From: Kalmusia sp. IMI 367209 | Taxonomy: Eukaryota; Ascomycota; Dothideomycetes; Pleosporales; Didymosphaeriaceae | Reading direction: 5' to 3' | Assembly (NCBI GenBank): GCA_027946365.1 | Contig: JAPEUQ010000022.1 | Span: forward strand, 434,001 to 498,000 | DNA length: 64,000 nt | Shown here: positions 53,538 through 63,109 of the stretch, in pieces | Layout of the letters: each line of letters opens with the position of its first letter | Position numbering within the stretch: position 1 is the first letter of the stretch | The notes under the pieces: model-generated | What the model was told of the DNA's origin: nothing | Databases searched by the model: none | Seen by the model: only the letters and a program-made list of their open reading frames with translations | Position numbers and translations under genes: made by a program

Positions 53538-54865
53538 ATGTCACAGATCAAAGTCGGCTTCGTCGGCTATGGAGGCTCAGCAAAGACGTATCACCTACCA
53601 TATCTCCTGCCAGTGAAAGAATTCCACATTTACGCATTCCTACAGCGGGCCGCCGCGCCTTCGACCGAGAGTGCAGCGCCAGGAAGCCACTGTACCGTTG
53701 ACTTTCCAGAGGCTAAGCATTATCGCACGGCAGAGGAATTTTTTGGAGACCCTGCTATAGAGCTTGTGATAGTCACTACACATACAGATACCCATGGTAG
53801 CTTTGCTCAGAAAGCCCTAGAAGCGGGAAAACATGGTCAGTCTTCGCACACACTAGCTGTCTTGAAGGCCTTGTAACCAGATTCTCCTTCCAGTCGTCGT
53901 TGAGAAGCCTTTCACGCGAACAAGTGAAGAAGCTGACAATCTTCTCGCCTTGTCAAAGGAGAAGGGTCTGATTCTGACCGTCTACCAAAGTATGTATATG
54001 ATTCATGACCTACACCCAAGGTATTGACAGTGCCAAAGACCGACGCTGGGATGGTGAATTTAGAACACTGCAGCATCTTGTTAACAAGAATGCATTTGGC
54101 ACAATCACCGAAGCACAAATCTACTACGATTTTGAGAACCCGCCCTGGATCAAGTATCTTTCTGCGAAAGAGTACACTCCAGGCGATGGACTACTTTTCG
54201 GCTTGGGTAAGACATTGATAGGCGAGTGTTGGAACTCAATAAGCTGACAGTGCTGAGGTTCGCATACTCTTGACCAAGCGCTTGTACTCTTTGGCAGACC
54301 CAAGTCCGTGACGGCGTTTCTGAAGGTCCTCCGGGGAATCGATAGCGATGTTGATGACACCTTTACGGTGATTCTGCAATACGAAACTCCTCTTCTCGTC
54401 ACAGTCAAGACAACGATAATTTCTTGCCTGCCAAAAGGGCTCAAGTATATCATTCGGGGTTCAGAAGGATCATACGTCAAAGCATGTAACTCCCTTCTCA
54501 GACACGAGATGACTCTGACCTGAATTTGACAGTATGGAGACGATATACAAGAGCGCCAGACTCTATCAGGGATGAGCTCTACAGACTCGGCTTTCGGTGT
54601 AAATCCCGAAGATGAGTACGGTACACTCACAACATATAAGGAATTTGACTCTGCTCTGCAGACGTTCGAGCCATCCTCGAAGAAATACGTTGGCAATTTT
54701 CCCACGTTGAACGGCTTCAATCAGGGCTACTACGAGAGCTTGGCTGATACTATCAGGCGCAAGGCGCCTCTCCAGGTGGATCCCCAAACACCTAGGGACG
54801 GCATACGGTTGATGGAGCTCGCTCGCGAGTCTCATGATACTGGCCGAACGGTGTTGTGGCGCTGA
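53538..54865 (+). CDS. Gfo/Idh/MocA family oxidoreductase
   Basis: Five exons: 53538-53835, 53894-53989, 54039-54206, 54258-54481, 54533-54865 (372 aa). The Rossmann start is VGFVGYGGSAKTYHLPYL. Then come the EKPFTRT motif (catalytic Lys, V-V-V-E-K-P), VYQNRRWDGEF, and a C-terminal sheet domain with GLGSHTLDQALVLFGRP. The fourth intron (54482-54532) must begin with GC, not GT, to keep SYVK-YGDD in frame; the nearby GTAACT would shift it. The family oxidises or reduces sugars, inositols and related polyols with NAD(P). Beside a sugar porter and sharing its promoter, an intracellular sugar-converting role is likely. Confidence 0.9.
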
Positions 54866-55399
54866 GATCGAATAGAAGACACATATCAAGAAAATAATGT
54901 GCGGTCCCTAAGCTGATCTAGCCACTTGTCTGGGTGCGCGCGCCGGCTGATTTACTGTAGTGCTTCAGTTCAAATTCCAAAAAATCGTTCACAAAGTGCA
55001 GCTACGTTGAACGTGTTGGGCAAATGTTAGGTTTTTGACTCAGAGATTAAACTCCTTCCTCAACCCCACTACGACCCACCTTGTAGCTAGGGTTAACAAC
55101 TTCGTGATTTGATCCTACCAAGGTTGGAGTTTTCCGTTCTCTTCACAAGCAAATTCTCTACATCATGACTCTCAGTAGATCTGTATCTTGATTTTGTTGA
55201 TCTTCGAAAAACGGAATATTGTTCAACATAATTTACGAAAGGATACGGGCTAGACATAGCTAACACCGATATGATAACATGGCCGTTGTTGAACTTATGT
55301 CGAAAACGTCGTGAACACGTCGTGAACACACTTTCAAGTAGGAGGAAATAGGCACACAAGTGCTCGGTAGAGAGACGCAGGTCACCATGTCCATATCAA
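54866..55399. other. Intergenic before solo LTR 2
   Basis: No gene. A tandem GTCGTGAACAC pair lies at about 55308-55330. The region ends at the inferred target-site pentamer of the LTR. Confidence 0.55.
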
Positions 55400-55592
55400 C
55401 GTTAGGATTGATTATAGCAGCGAGCATTCCTCAAGTAGTGATGAGATTGAAATTTATCTTCTGTCCTCTATCGTCCCCTGCGTTTTAGGGGTGTTGCGCT
55501 AGCGCGCTCCTAGCGCCTCGCCTGCGCAACCATCTTGGCGGCGACCATCACGTGATCAGAATATCACAGGATCGCGTACTTCACTCCTTACA
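55400..55592 (+). mobile_element. Solo LTR (copy 2)
   Basis: The same 193-bp unit as at 7960-8152, same orientation. The first base is C instead of T, so the terminal TG is lost, while the ..TTACA end is intact. Flanking pentamers ATCAA (55395-55399) and ATTAA (55593-55597) differ by one C/T transition. Differences from copy 1 are mostly transitions. The shared central block around GCTAGCGCGCTCCTAGCGCC is identical. Confidence 0.75.
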
Positions 55593-55991
55593 ATTAAAGC
55601 GGAGGATATAGTAATTGTGTAACAACAACATTTTTTCAACATGATGCCTGGATCTGAACGCTCTCTCGGCACACCGTCGCAGTGCAAGGTGGCCACAGTA
55701 TTGACCTAGTCTAAACTTTTATGCACAGTTCCACGTGACGCTTAATAAATCTGCAGCAAAAAAAAACTTATCTGAAATTCTGGTACGGGGAGTTTCGGGA
55801 CTTGGCAAAACTTTAGCATGGGAATTGGTAGTGCCAGTCAATGGTACAGTGACACTGTTTGCTTACGAGCGGGTCTTGACTTGGACCATACGCAGTCTCT
55901 GTCGGCTCCGAAGGGTATGTAAACATAGCCCGTGGAGGCCGCTCAAGAGTCTATATTCGAGTCCTATAAGAGCGACATTCCTGGTACAGAA
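55593..55991. other. Intergenic upstream of the UPF0303-like gene
   Basis: A frame at 55735-55995 is open but unrecognised. The frame of the next gene also stays open upstream of its chosen ATG to about 55932 (AAQESIFESYKSD), so the protein could start earlier. Confidence 0.4.
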
Positions 55992-56611
55992 ATGACCGCT
56001 ATAACAGCGCCGTATAATGAACCTCAACATGACTCCAAAACCTCTCGGTGCACCACTTCATACAGTAAGTTTTCTTTTTCCATCAAGACCCTGTTTCCCC
56101 TGCCCAAGAAGCTTATATGAATGTGAAGTTTGAGGAAATCGTCGCCCAAGAGAAGACACTCGCGTTGCCGCACTTCACCTCCGACGACGCCTTCGAGCTC
56201 GGAATTCTTATCAGGAGCCGTCTTCGAGAATACTCAGAGGGCCCGGTAGTGGTAAACATTGCTCTAGCCAACAACCAGCAGCTATTGTTCCATGCTACGT
56301 CAAGGCCCGGCACCGTCCCCGAGAACGATAACTGGGTGCGCCGCAAGAGGAACGTCGTACTGAGATTCGGCTTCAGCACCTGGGCTGCCCACAACATGTT
56401 TGACAAGGGTGACGAAGAAAAGTTCAAGGCTCGTTTTCAGCTGGGTGAGAAAGCAGAAGAGTACGCTATTCATGGTGGTGGCTTTCCTGTTCGTGTCAAA
56501 GGCGTGGAGGGCCCGGTTGCTGCTATTGTTGTAAGTGGTTTGGCTCAGGAGGAGGATCACCAGATTATTGTCGAGTGCTTGCAAATATATTTGGCGGGTC
56601 AGCAGCAGTAA
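55992..56611 (+). CDS. UPF0303 / haem-degrading-domain-like protein
   Basis: Exons 55992-56064 and 56112-56611 give about 190 aa; an AAGAAG acceptor allows a one-residue variant starting at 56109. The conserved core is EEIVAQEKTLALPHFTSDDA, ELGILIRSRL, PVVVNIALANNQQLLFHA, DNWVRRKRNVV and the C-terminal GGGFPVRVKGVEGPVAAIVVSGL. This is the GlcG/HbpS-like fold, with yeast Ybr137w among its relatives. Members bind small ligands or haem, and some assist tail-anchored protein insertion, so the exact role is open. The first exon is variable in sequence and is the weakest part. No partner genes lie beside it. Confidence 0.82.
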
Positions 56612-57129
56612 ATTTGAGCCGCGTGACTGTCAGTCGAATTATGAACCAGAGCGTCGCTGAGCACATGAAATGGGAACCCTGAACCTCGATGGTGACACTA
56701 GCGCCAAACAAAGGAATTCCGGGTCTCCCCGACCCGATTAGAAAGCCCCACATTTCCATAGTGACGCTAGCGCCAAATGATAGAACTCCGAGTCTCCCCT
56801 CGCGCTTCCCGATCGGAAATTGTCACGTGGCCGTTACCCTCGCTACTGTGGAAAAATAAGGAATAAAATATGGTTGTACTTGTCAATTAGCCAAGACGTG
56901 AAATTTGTTCTGTCCGTGCTGACTACAGACTGACTAAGCTAGAACGCTAGAGTTGGCGTAACGCCGAAGAATCACCACACTACCCCTCATTTCGAATGCG
57001 GGGTACTTACAAAGACAACGAAGGACACACCATTAGCAAACGATTGATAAATATACTTGAGCCTCCCGAAATTCCCCAGGTCGGGTCAGGACAGGCCAAA
57101 TTTCCAGCAACAGGGAGGCATCACGGCAC
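56612..57129. other. Intergenic upstream of the Zn2Cys6 gene
   Basis: No gene. It holds the paired 69-bp-spaced repeat listed next and the promoter of the regulator. Confidence 0.55.
56690..56799. repeat. Direct repeat, two copies 69 bp apart
   Basis: TGGTGACACTAGCGCCAAA (56690-56708) and TAGTGACGCTAGCGCCAAA (56759-56777) differ at two positions. Each is followed by a related GAA.TCCG.GTCTCCCC block. The pair lies 0.3-0.4 kb upstream of the Zn2Cys6 regulator start and could be a binding site or a decayed tandem. Confidence 0.85.
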
Positions 57130-59317
57130 ATGTCTGCCCCCGATTCTTCACCCGTAGACGCCTCAGGCTCTCGCTCTCCCGAAGCACGCCGAGGACGCCA
57201 TGGTCCCAAGTCGCGTTTTAGGACAATGACTTTTCCCCGAAAGCGAGCTGTCACGGCATGTGATACGTGCAGGTGGAAGAAGACCAAGTGCGGTAACGAG
57301 CGCCCAATATGCGCATCTTGTGCCAAGCACGGCTGGCCGTGCTCATATGATCCTCGCCTAGATCATTCGTCGTCAGTATAGTCCCTTATTCCCCTGGCTG
57401 TAGCAGCCTCGATTCTGTACGCTGAGCCAGCATCATACTCTAGCTTCGACCCTGCGAGCCTACTCATCCTGGACAAGTTGAATCAGACGCTGCAGAAGCT
57501 CGCTGAGATTGATCAGGAAGTGAAGGGCCAGAATGCCTGTGCTAGTAACGATCTGAGATCGACTGCTGTCGCTGCTGCAACGAGTTTTCTGAGATATGGT
57601 CCTAGCGCTGAAGTTTGCAACGTGACTTCGCCGTCATCGTCGGATTGCCTCGAGGTACCTACGGCATTCGCATCCACCGAGACTATCCTAAATTGGCCGA
57701 TATTCAATGGCCGATGGTCACCCAACGTCTTGTCCCAAGAAATTCTCATCGGCAGTCTCCCCTCTCCGCATGGCGACCACCGAAAGTCGTTCAAGCGGGG
57801 AGGGCGTGCGAGTCGGGGTATTAACGAAGAAAACGTCCCAAGCCTCGTGGATCGGTTTCTACAGCTAGTGCATTCGAAAAATCCCGTCTTTCATACTCGA
57901 CATATACGCGAGGCTACGCGGCAGGTTGCAGAGGAGGGTGTTGGTTGGGACGCTTCGTCCTGCATTGTGGTGCGTATCTCCTACCCGAGCTTTGACACTG
58001 GTCTGAGAAGGCATCTGCGTCTGGCCATGTATTGTATTGACACCTATCTAGCTGCTCGCCTGCGCCTTAGGCGCCGTTGCACATTCATTCAATCCATCAT
58101 CCGAGGCGGGCATGCTGAACGGGCGCACTTCTCTAGATGACACATTCGACTTGGAGACAGGAGATGCATTCTATCAAGTCGCACGGAAGCGATTGGGGCT
58201 TCTTGACCAAAGTATCATGACAGGTCAATGCTATATGCTCTCGGGCATCTATCTGATGTACACACTGCGTCCACTCGAAGCATGGTCAGCATTCCATCAA
58301 GCAGGCTCTACTTACTCGTTGTACCTGAGAAGCCATGCCGCTCTCGAAGAACGCAACAATGGTGCAGACGTCTCACCTTCACATTTGGAGAGACGGCTCG
58401 AGCAGCGGCTTTACTGGACGGTCTTAAAGTCAGAGTGTGAGATCCGCGTTCAGCTCGACCTTCCCCAATCAGACCTTTGCAAGCTTGACTACCCATTCCT
58501 TTTCCCATCCCCTCCAACACCTGGAAGTCCAGCTGAGACCCCAGAGAACTACCTACACGCGCAAGGGTCAACGTCTACGGCATCAACACCATCGCAGCTA
58601 TTCTCGCTGGCATCTACTTGCATTTCCCAAAGTGCTGAAGAACAGACCTGGTTCTACTATCTCAGTGAGATTGCATTACGACGGATTGAGAACCGCGTCC
58701 TCAACGTGTTCTACAAAGAAGACCCTCAGCACTGGGTCCAAATGGATCTCGCTACCATGATCAGTGCCGCTCAAGAGATCGAAGCTCAAATGGAGACATG
58801 GTACGCCTCCCTACCCACAAGCATTCGCTTCGATAGCGACCCACACCAGGCATTCGACGAGCTGCGCCACGTGACCCAAGGCCGCAGCCTCCTGATCCGC
58901 AGCCTGCTCTACCGACCCTTCCTCTACTACGCCATACATGCCGCCCACAAAGTCCAGATACGCTGGGATTTGAGCACTACGCTGCAAGGCTTCGTCCAAA
59001 AATGCCTCGCTATCTGCCTGGCATGCAACGATGGCCACGCTCTGACGCACCGCCACCATGGCACTTGGTACGTATTGCGCGAGAGCGTCACCGCTGCACT
59101 GATGCTGCTGGCTGCCCGCGCAGCCGACCTCATCACTATCGACCTACACGTGCCATTGTCGCTGCAGCCCGAAGCGCTGAATGATAACCAGCAGTATGCG
59201 CGCACTTTGCATATCTGTGTCGAGCGGCTGCGCTATTGGGAGGCTGAAGCGCCGCCAGATATTGCACATGCACGTGGGATTATTGAGGAGTTGATGAGTA
59301 GCATGGATGACATCTGA
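57130..59317 (+). CDS. Zn2Cys6 fungal transcription factor
   Basis: Exons 57130-57375, 57427-57969 and 58052-59317 give about 684 aa. The binuclear zinc cluster is at residues 44-71, C-x2-C-x6-C-x6-C-x2-C-x6-C (ACDTCRWKKTKCGNERPICA, then SCAKHGWPC). A long middle region follows with the fungal-specific TF domain: SLVDRFLQLVHSKNPVFHT, LLACALGAVAHSF, FYQVARKRLGLL, CYMLSGIYLMYTLRPLEAW, and ERRLEQRLYWTVLKSE. The second intron junction (CIV-LLACALG) is secure; the first has a weak branch site and its acceptor may be off by some bases. The protein should bind CGG-type sites as a dimer. Its target genes are unknown; the cluster to the left is a candidate. Confidence 0.9.
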
Positions 59318-59517
59318 TCCATTTGATTAGTCCTTTCAAGTGACTGACACTCCAAGGTAGAAAGTCAACACTTTCTCCCGCCGCACAGCTACAAATTCTT
59401 AACTATCCTGCGGATACACCAGACCACCCTCTCTGCGAATTTCATGCATCAACTTCATGATTCTCAAGCTTTCCTCTAAGGGCATGACCGCGTTCTCTGT
59501 CCGCCCGTTCGCAATAT

Positions 59518-60745
59518 CTACCTTCTTGGACGATTCAGGTAAAATGCTGGAAGAGCGCCCTTGATCGATCTCAATCTTTCTCCCAGTGCATAGTCGACAT
59601 AATTGTGCAGTATCTTCCGCACCTCTAGCAGGTCATCCAACTTCCTCATGCGTGCCATGTCCACCACTTCCATGCGGAAGTATACTTCACCGTCTTTGAT
59701 TTCCCGCCAATGTATCCATAGTATGATTGTACAGCCATCTATTGTCAAGGAGAAATGGCATGTTTCTAGCTGCGTAGGAGCTCGATCGGGATATGCGGTC
59801 GAGTAGAGGTTGTGCATGTAATTGACTATGAGGGCGCCGTCGCGGGCGGCTTGCAGCGAAGCGTTGAATTGGTTTTCACCAGATCTCACAGCCTTCCATT
59901 GCGCCGTGAGGAATGGAAAGTGCGTGTCGGCCTTGTGAACGACGTTGTACCTGTGAGTCGAATTAGCCCGAAATCATGATAGAGAGAGGGGGTCAGCGTA
60001 CCAGACGGGCTATTTCATCCTCCCTCGCGGTGAATGCTGGCGCGGATGGAGGAGCATATGTGTTCGCTTCTGCGGCGGTGATGTATCCGATACAGCTATC
60101 GGGCTGTGGTCGCGAGAAAGAGCCCCGTAGCTCTGGCAAGATTGCATTTGGTGGGTCCGGGAGATAATCTTTCACCAGATTCACCTTGTCCTTTAGTGTC
60201 AACCCCTTTGTCCCGCCAAAGGCCTCGCCACGAAACAGGATATGTTCATCCAGCATCTTCTGTCCTGTGAACTCATTTGCCATTGACGCAGCCTTCCAGG
60301 TATTGATGATAGCTTGCGCGTGAGGGGAAGGCTCCTCGTCGCGACCTTGCTTGAGTGTCTGTACAAAGTCTGCAAGAGGCTCTGGGAGTGCTATATCCTC
60401 GTCAACAGTGATGTTATACTTAGATAGCTGCGTCATAGTAGTCATAGCGGTATCTGCTCGCGATGAGGACATTTCGCTGGAGGGAGAGGACTGTGTGCTG
60501 CGGCTCGAAGAGCAAAGATTCTCTTCTGTGAGGTGTAGTGGGGAAGTACTGTGGTGGAGGAAGCGGCCTCGTTGGCTTTCGGGGGTGTATTTATCGGAGC
60601 CTTGCAGACTTGAGCTTTCCGAATAAGGCGGGGCAGGAGCGGTGGGCGGGGCAGGAGCGGTGAGGGAACAAGCGTGGCGTTTGCGAGTATGAAACATTGA
60701 AGGGCTGCCGGCGGAGCTAGTTGATCTCGAGCGCTTTGGTGACAT
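59518..60745 (-). CDS. DUF7924-type fungal protein
   Basis: Two coding blocks on the minus strand: about 60745-60002 and 59950-59518. The first has a Ser/Pro-rich start with basic KRSRSTSS and KRKHACSL-like segments, then the conserved part (LADFVQTLKQGRDEEPSPHAQAII-like, FRGEAFGGTKGL). The second holds YNVVHKADTHFPFLTAQWK, which is the heart of this family, then ENQFNASLQAARDGALIVNY. The family has a nuclease-like alpha/beta core in some predictions, but no function is established. A GTAC..ACAG intron at 59951-60001 fits by position, yet my phase count leaves the frame off by one base. The true junction or a small indel must be settled. Total length is near 390 aa. Confidence 0.75.
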
Positions 60746-61165
60746 GATGGAACGTCAAGTATGGGCAATAATCAAGGTTGAAACGTAGCGCAGGTGGAAG
60801 GTAACAGGGACAATTACGCAGCGTAGATGTTTATATACCCCACCACGGTAGAACTGCGGCTGCCAAGGTAAGCCTGATTTTCAACGTGGGTAATATAATT
60901 GGAGGAGCCTGCTAGCTCCTACCACGACTAATACTTAGGGTCCAAGTGAGAGAAAAGGAAATTGATCCTTTCTGCAACTCTTCAGTCCCCTCACCTGTGC
61001 GCTACTGTCCTAACGCCGTAGATAAGTTGAGATTCCATTATCACTTTACTCGTAACAAGACTTGACGTAGGAAGACTCGACAATTTTAAAGAAGCTCAAA
61101 GTCTCAAGTCATCTCCCGCAAAGTCTCAAGTCATCTCCCGCTTTTCTACCGCAGAGAAGACCACC
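60746..61165. other. Intergenic with exact 22-bp tandem
   Basis: Upstream of the DUF7924 gene. No gene. It ends in an exact 22-bp duplication (61097-61118 and 61119-61140) of CAAAGTCTCAAGTCATCTCC-type sequence. Confidence 0.6.
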
Positions 61166-61420
61166 ATGGGTTTCGCACACAGGACTGCTGCGGCCGTGTC
61201 ATTCACTGCCTGAGCGGTACCATTCTGTGATGATGATGCGAACCGTCGCTTCGAGGCCGGTATCGTCATCGACGGCCCTATTACCAACGACGCCGAGTTC
61301 CGGCTCACATTGGGCTTGTCCCGTCTCGTCGTCGTCGGAGGCTCCAAAGATTCGAGCACCCTAAAGTTGGGTGGACATGAGGCTGCAGCCTGGCCAGCGC
61401 TAGTGGAAGCGGGCAATTAA
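61166..61420 (+). pseudogene. Unrecognised small frame with one internal stop
   Basis: From ATG 61166 the frame reads MGFAHRTAAAVSFTA, then TGA at codon 16, and goes on for 68 codons (DDDANRRFEAGIVIDGPITN, GLSRLVVVGGSKDSS) to a TAA. The opening looks like a signal peptide cut by the stop. No family is recognised. CGA to TGA would be one change. It may also be non-coding. Confidence 0.35.
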
Positions 61421-61749
61421 CGATAGGGCAGCCCCGCACGGCTTAGAAGGCTTGGCGAACACTTGACTCATCCGCCCCACCTGTTCTCCCTCGACTACCT
61501 ACAACATGACCCTACCCAAATGCCCATGTAGTGTCTCTCTCCTTCACTGACAAATTCCTTCTAGGCTTCATGAAAGCCGTCGCGTCGCATTTGTTCTACA
61601 AACATTCTTCCCCAGATCTCCAACCTCATCAATTCGTCTATCATCCTCTTCCTGCCAACATTATCGACTTTTTGACGTTTCCCATTTATAGATTCCCTAA
61701 AATGGAAACGAAGACATGGAAAATGCTTGGTAAGGGAGCCTAATTCCGT
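61421..61749. other. Intergenic upstream of the UCH gene
   Basis: An open frame at 61531-61743 (about 70 codons, FYKHSSPDLQPHQFVYHPLP) ends just before the UCH start and has no recognised domain. It could be an upstream exon or chance. Confidence 0.4.
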
Positions 61750-62490
61750 ATGGACCAATCGTCTTCAGAATATAAACTCATCGCGAACATGGCAGAGAAC
61801 AACCCAGATGTAATGAACCAATTGGCAGCGAAATTGGGTCTATCGTCCGAGCTCCAATTCTACGACGTCTATTCCCTGGATGAACCCGAACTACTCGCAC
61901 ATATCCCCCGACCTGTCTTGGCTCTGCTGGTCGTCATTCCACTTACACCAGCTTGGGATCGAAATCGCCAGGCCGAAGACGCTGATCAAGAACCTTACAC
62001 TGGATCCGGTCCTGACGAGCCCGTCATCTGGTTCAGGCAGACCATTGGCCACGCCTGTGGCTCCATCGGTTTGCTTCATAGCGCCATCAATGGTCCGGCC
62101 GTCGACTTTATCAAGCCTGATTCCGATCTCGCGGCGCTACGGAGCCTTGCCATACCGTTGGATATGACCAAACGCGCCAAAATGCTGTACAATAGCGAGA
62201 CTTTCGAACTTGCCCACAAGTCGGTCGAGCAAGCCGGCGAAAGCTATGTGAATCCGACGGATGAGCGTGATGGTGGGCATTTTGTAAGCTTTGTCAAGAG
62301 CGGCGGAAAGCTCTGGGAGCTTGAAGGGTCGAGAATGGGTCCTCTGGACAGAGGAAGTCTTGCTGACGATGAGGACGTTCTCAGTCCGCGAGCGCTAGAT
62401 ATGGGCATCAAAAGAATCATCAAGTTGAACGTGGATGGAGGAGGGAAGGGCCTTCTTTTTAGCTGCCTTGCTTTGGCTCGCACGTCTTAG
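61750..62490 (+). CDS. Ubiquitin C-terminal hydrolase (peptidase C12)
   Basis: A single exon of 246 aa, close to the 230-250 usual for UCH-L1/L3/Yuh1. In order: NPDVMNQLAAKLGL, FYDVYSLDEPELLAHIPRPVLALL, then the active-site segment RQTIGHACGSIGLLH with Gln97 (oxyanion) and Cys103. The crossover-loop region runs about 140-172. DGGHFVSFV gives His177. The acid position, Asp in the usual ELDG motif, reads ELEG here, with Glu192. The enzyme removes small adducts or short peptides from the ubiquitin C-terminus in the cytosol. The Glu could still orient the His but would be expected to lower activity. The start ATG gives the expected N-terminus; an upstream exon cannot be excluded. Confidence 0.88.
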   Translation: MDQSSSEYKLIANMAENNPDVMNQLAAKLGLSSELQFYDVYSLDEPELLAHIPRPVLALLVVIPLTPAWDRNRQAEDADQEPYTGSGPDEPVIWFRQTIGHACGSIGLLHSAINGPAVDFIKPDSDLAALRSLAIPLDMTKRAKMLYNSETFELAHKSVEQAGESYVNPTDERDGGHFVSFVKSGGKLWELEGSRMGPLDRGSLADDEDVLSPRALDMGIKRIIKLNVDGGGKGLLFSCLALARTS

Positions 62491-63109
62491 GCTCTGACTG
62501 GGAATCGGGGCACGCACACGCATTATAGATATGCTGTGCTGTATTCGGAGCATCTAGTGACACTCGAGAAGACATTGTCTTGCAACCCACATCTACACGA
62601 CACCAGTGTAATATGCTCAATCACATATGTGTGTATATCACGTGATATCCGCTGCCCCGCTACGAGATAACTCCGGTGGGGCAAGATAACAAGCTTATTC
62701 AAAAGTCTCAGTGCCGATAGTTTATAGAGTCGAGACCGGAGGTTTTAGTATAGAGAGCTTAGGTAAGTCCTCGCAGCGCGCCCACTATCACGTTACTCTC
62801 ATTCATCACGGCCTTCGTAACTTATCACGTTGTCTATTGAAGTTACCTACGCCGTAGAAACATGGATTCTCAAGCTTGACAGGCCAGCTTACGGGAGTCT
62901 GTTCAAGTAATCGGCTATTACTCCCTTGACTAGAACCTTGCCGAGAGCTGGGAATCAGATTGCTCGGGTGAGTCATTTCTGAGTCATTTCTGCCTTAAAT
63001 TGCCAAATAACACAACAGCTGAAGTAGACACTTCCTTTTTCTTTCTTCCTCGAACAAATACTCTTTGACGCTATCAATCTCAATCTCCCAACAATCAAGC
63101 GCAAGTAGC
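62491..63109. other. Intergenic before the CysRS sequence
   Basis: No gene. A TATCACGTGATA palindrome lies at about 62637-62648 and a GAGTCATTTCT tandem near 62968-62989. It would be the promoter of the next gene. Confidence 0.55.
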
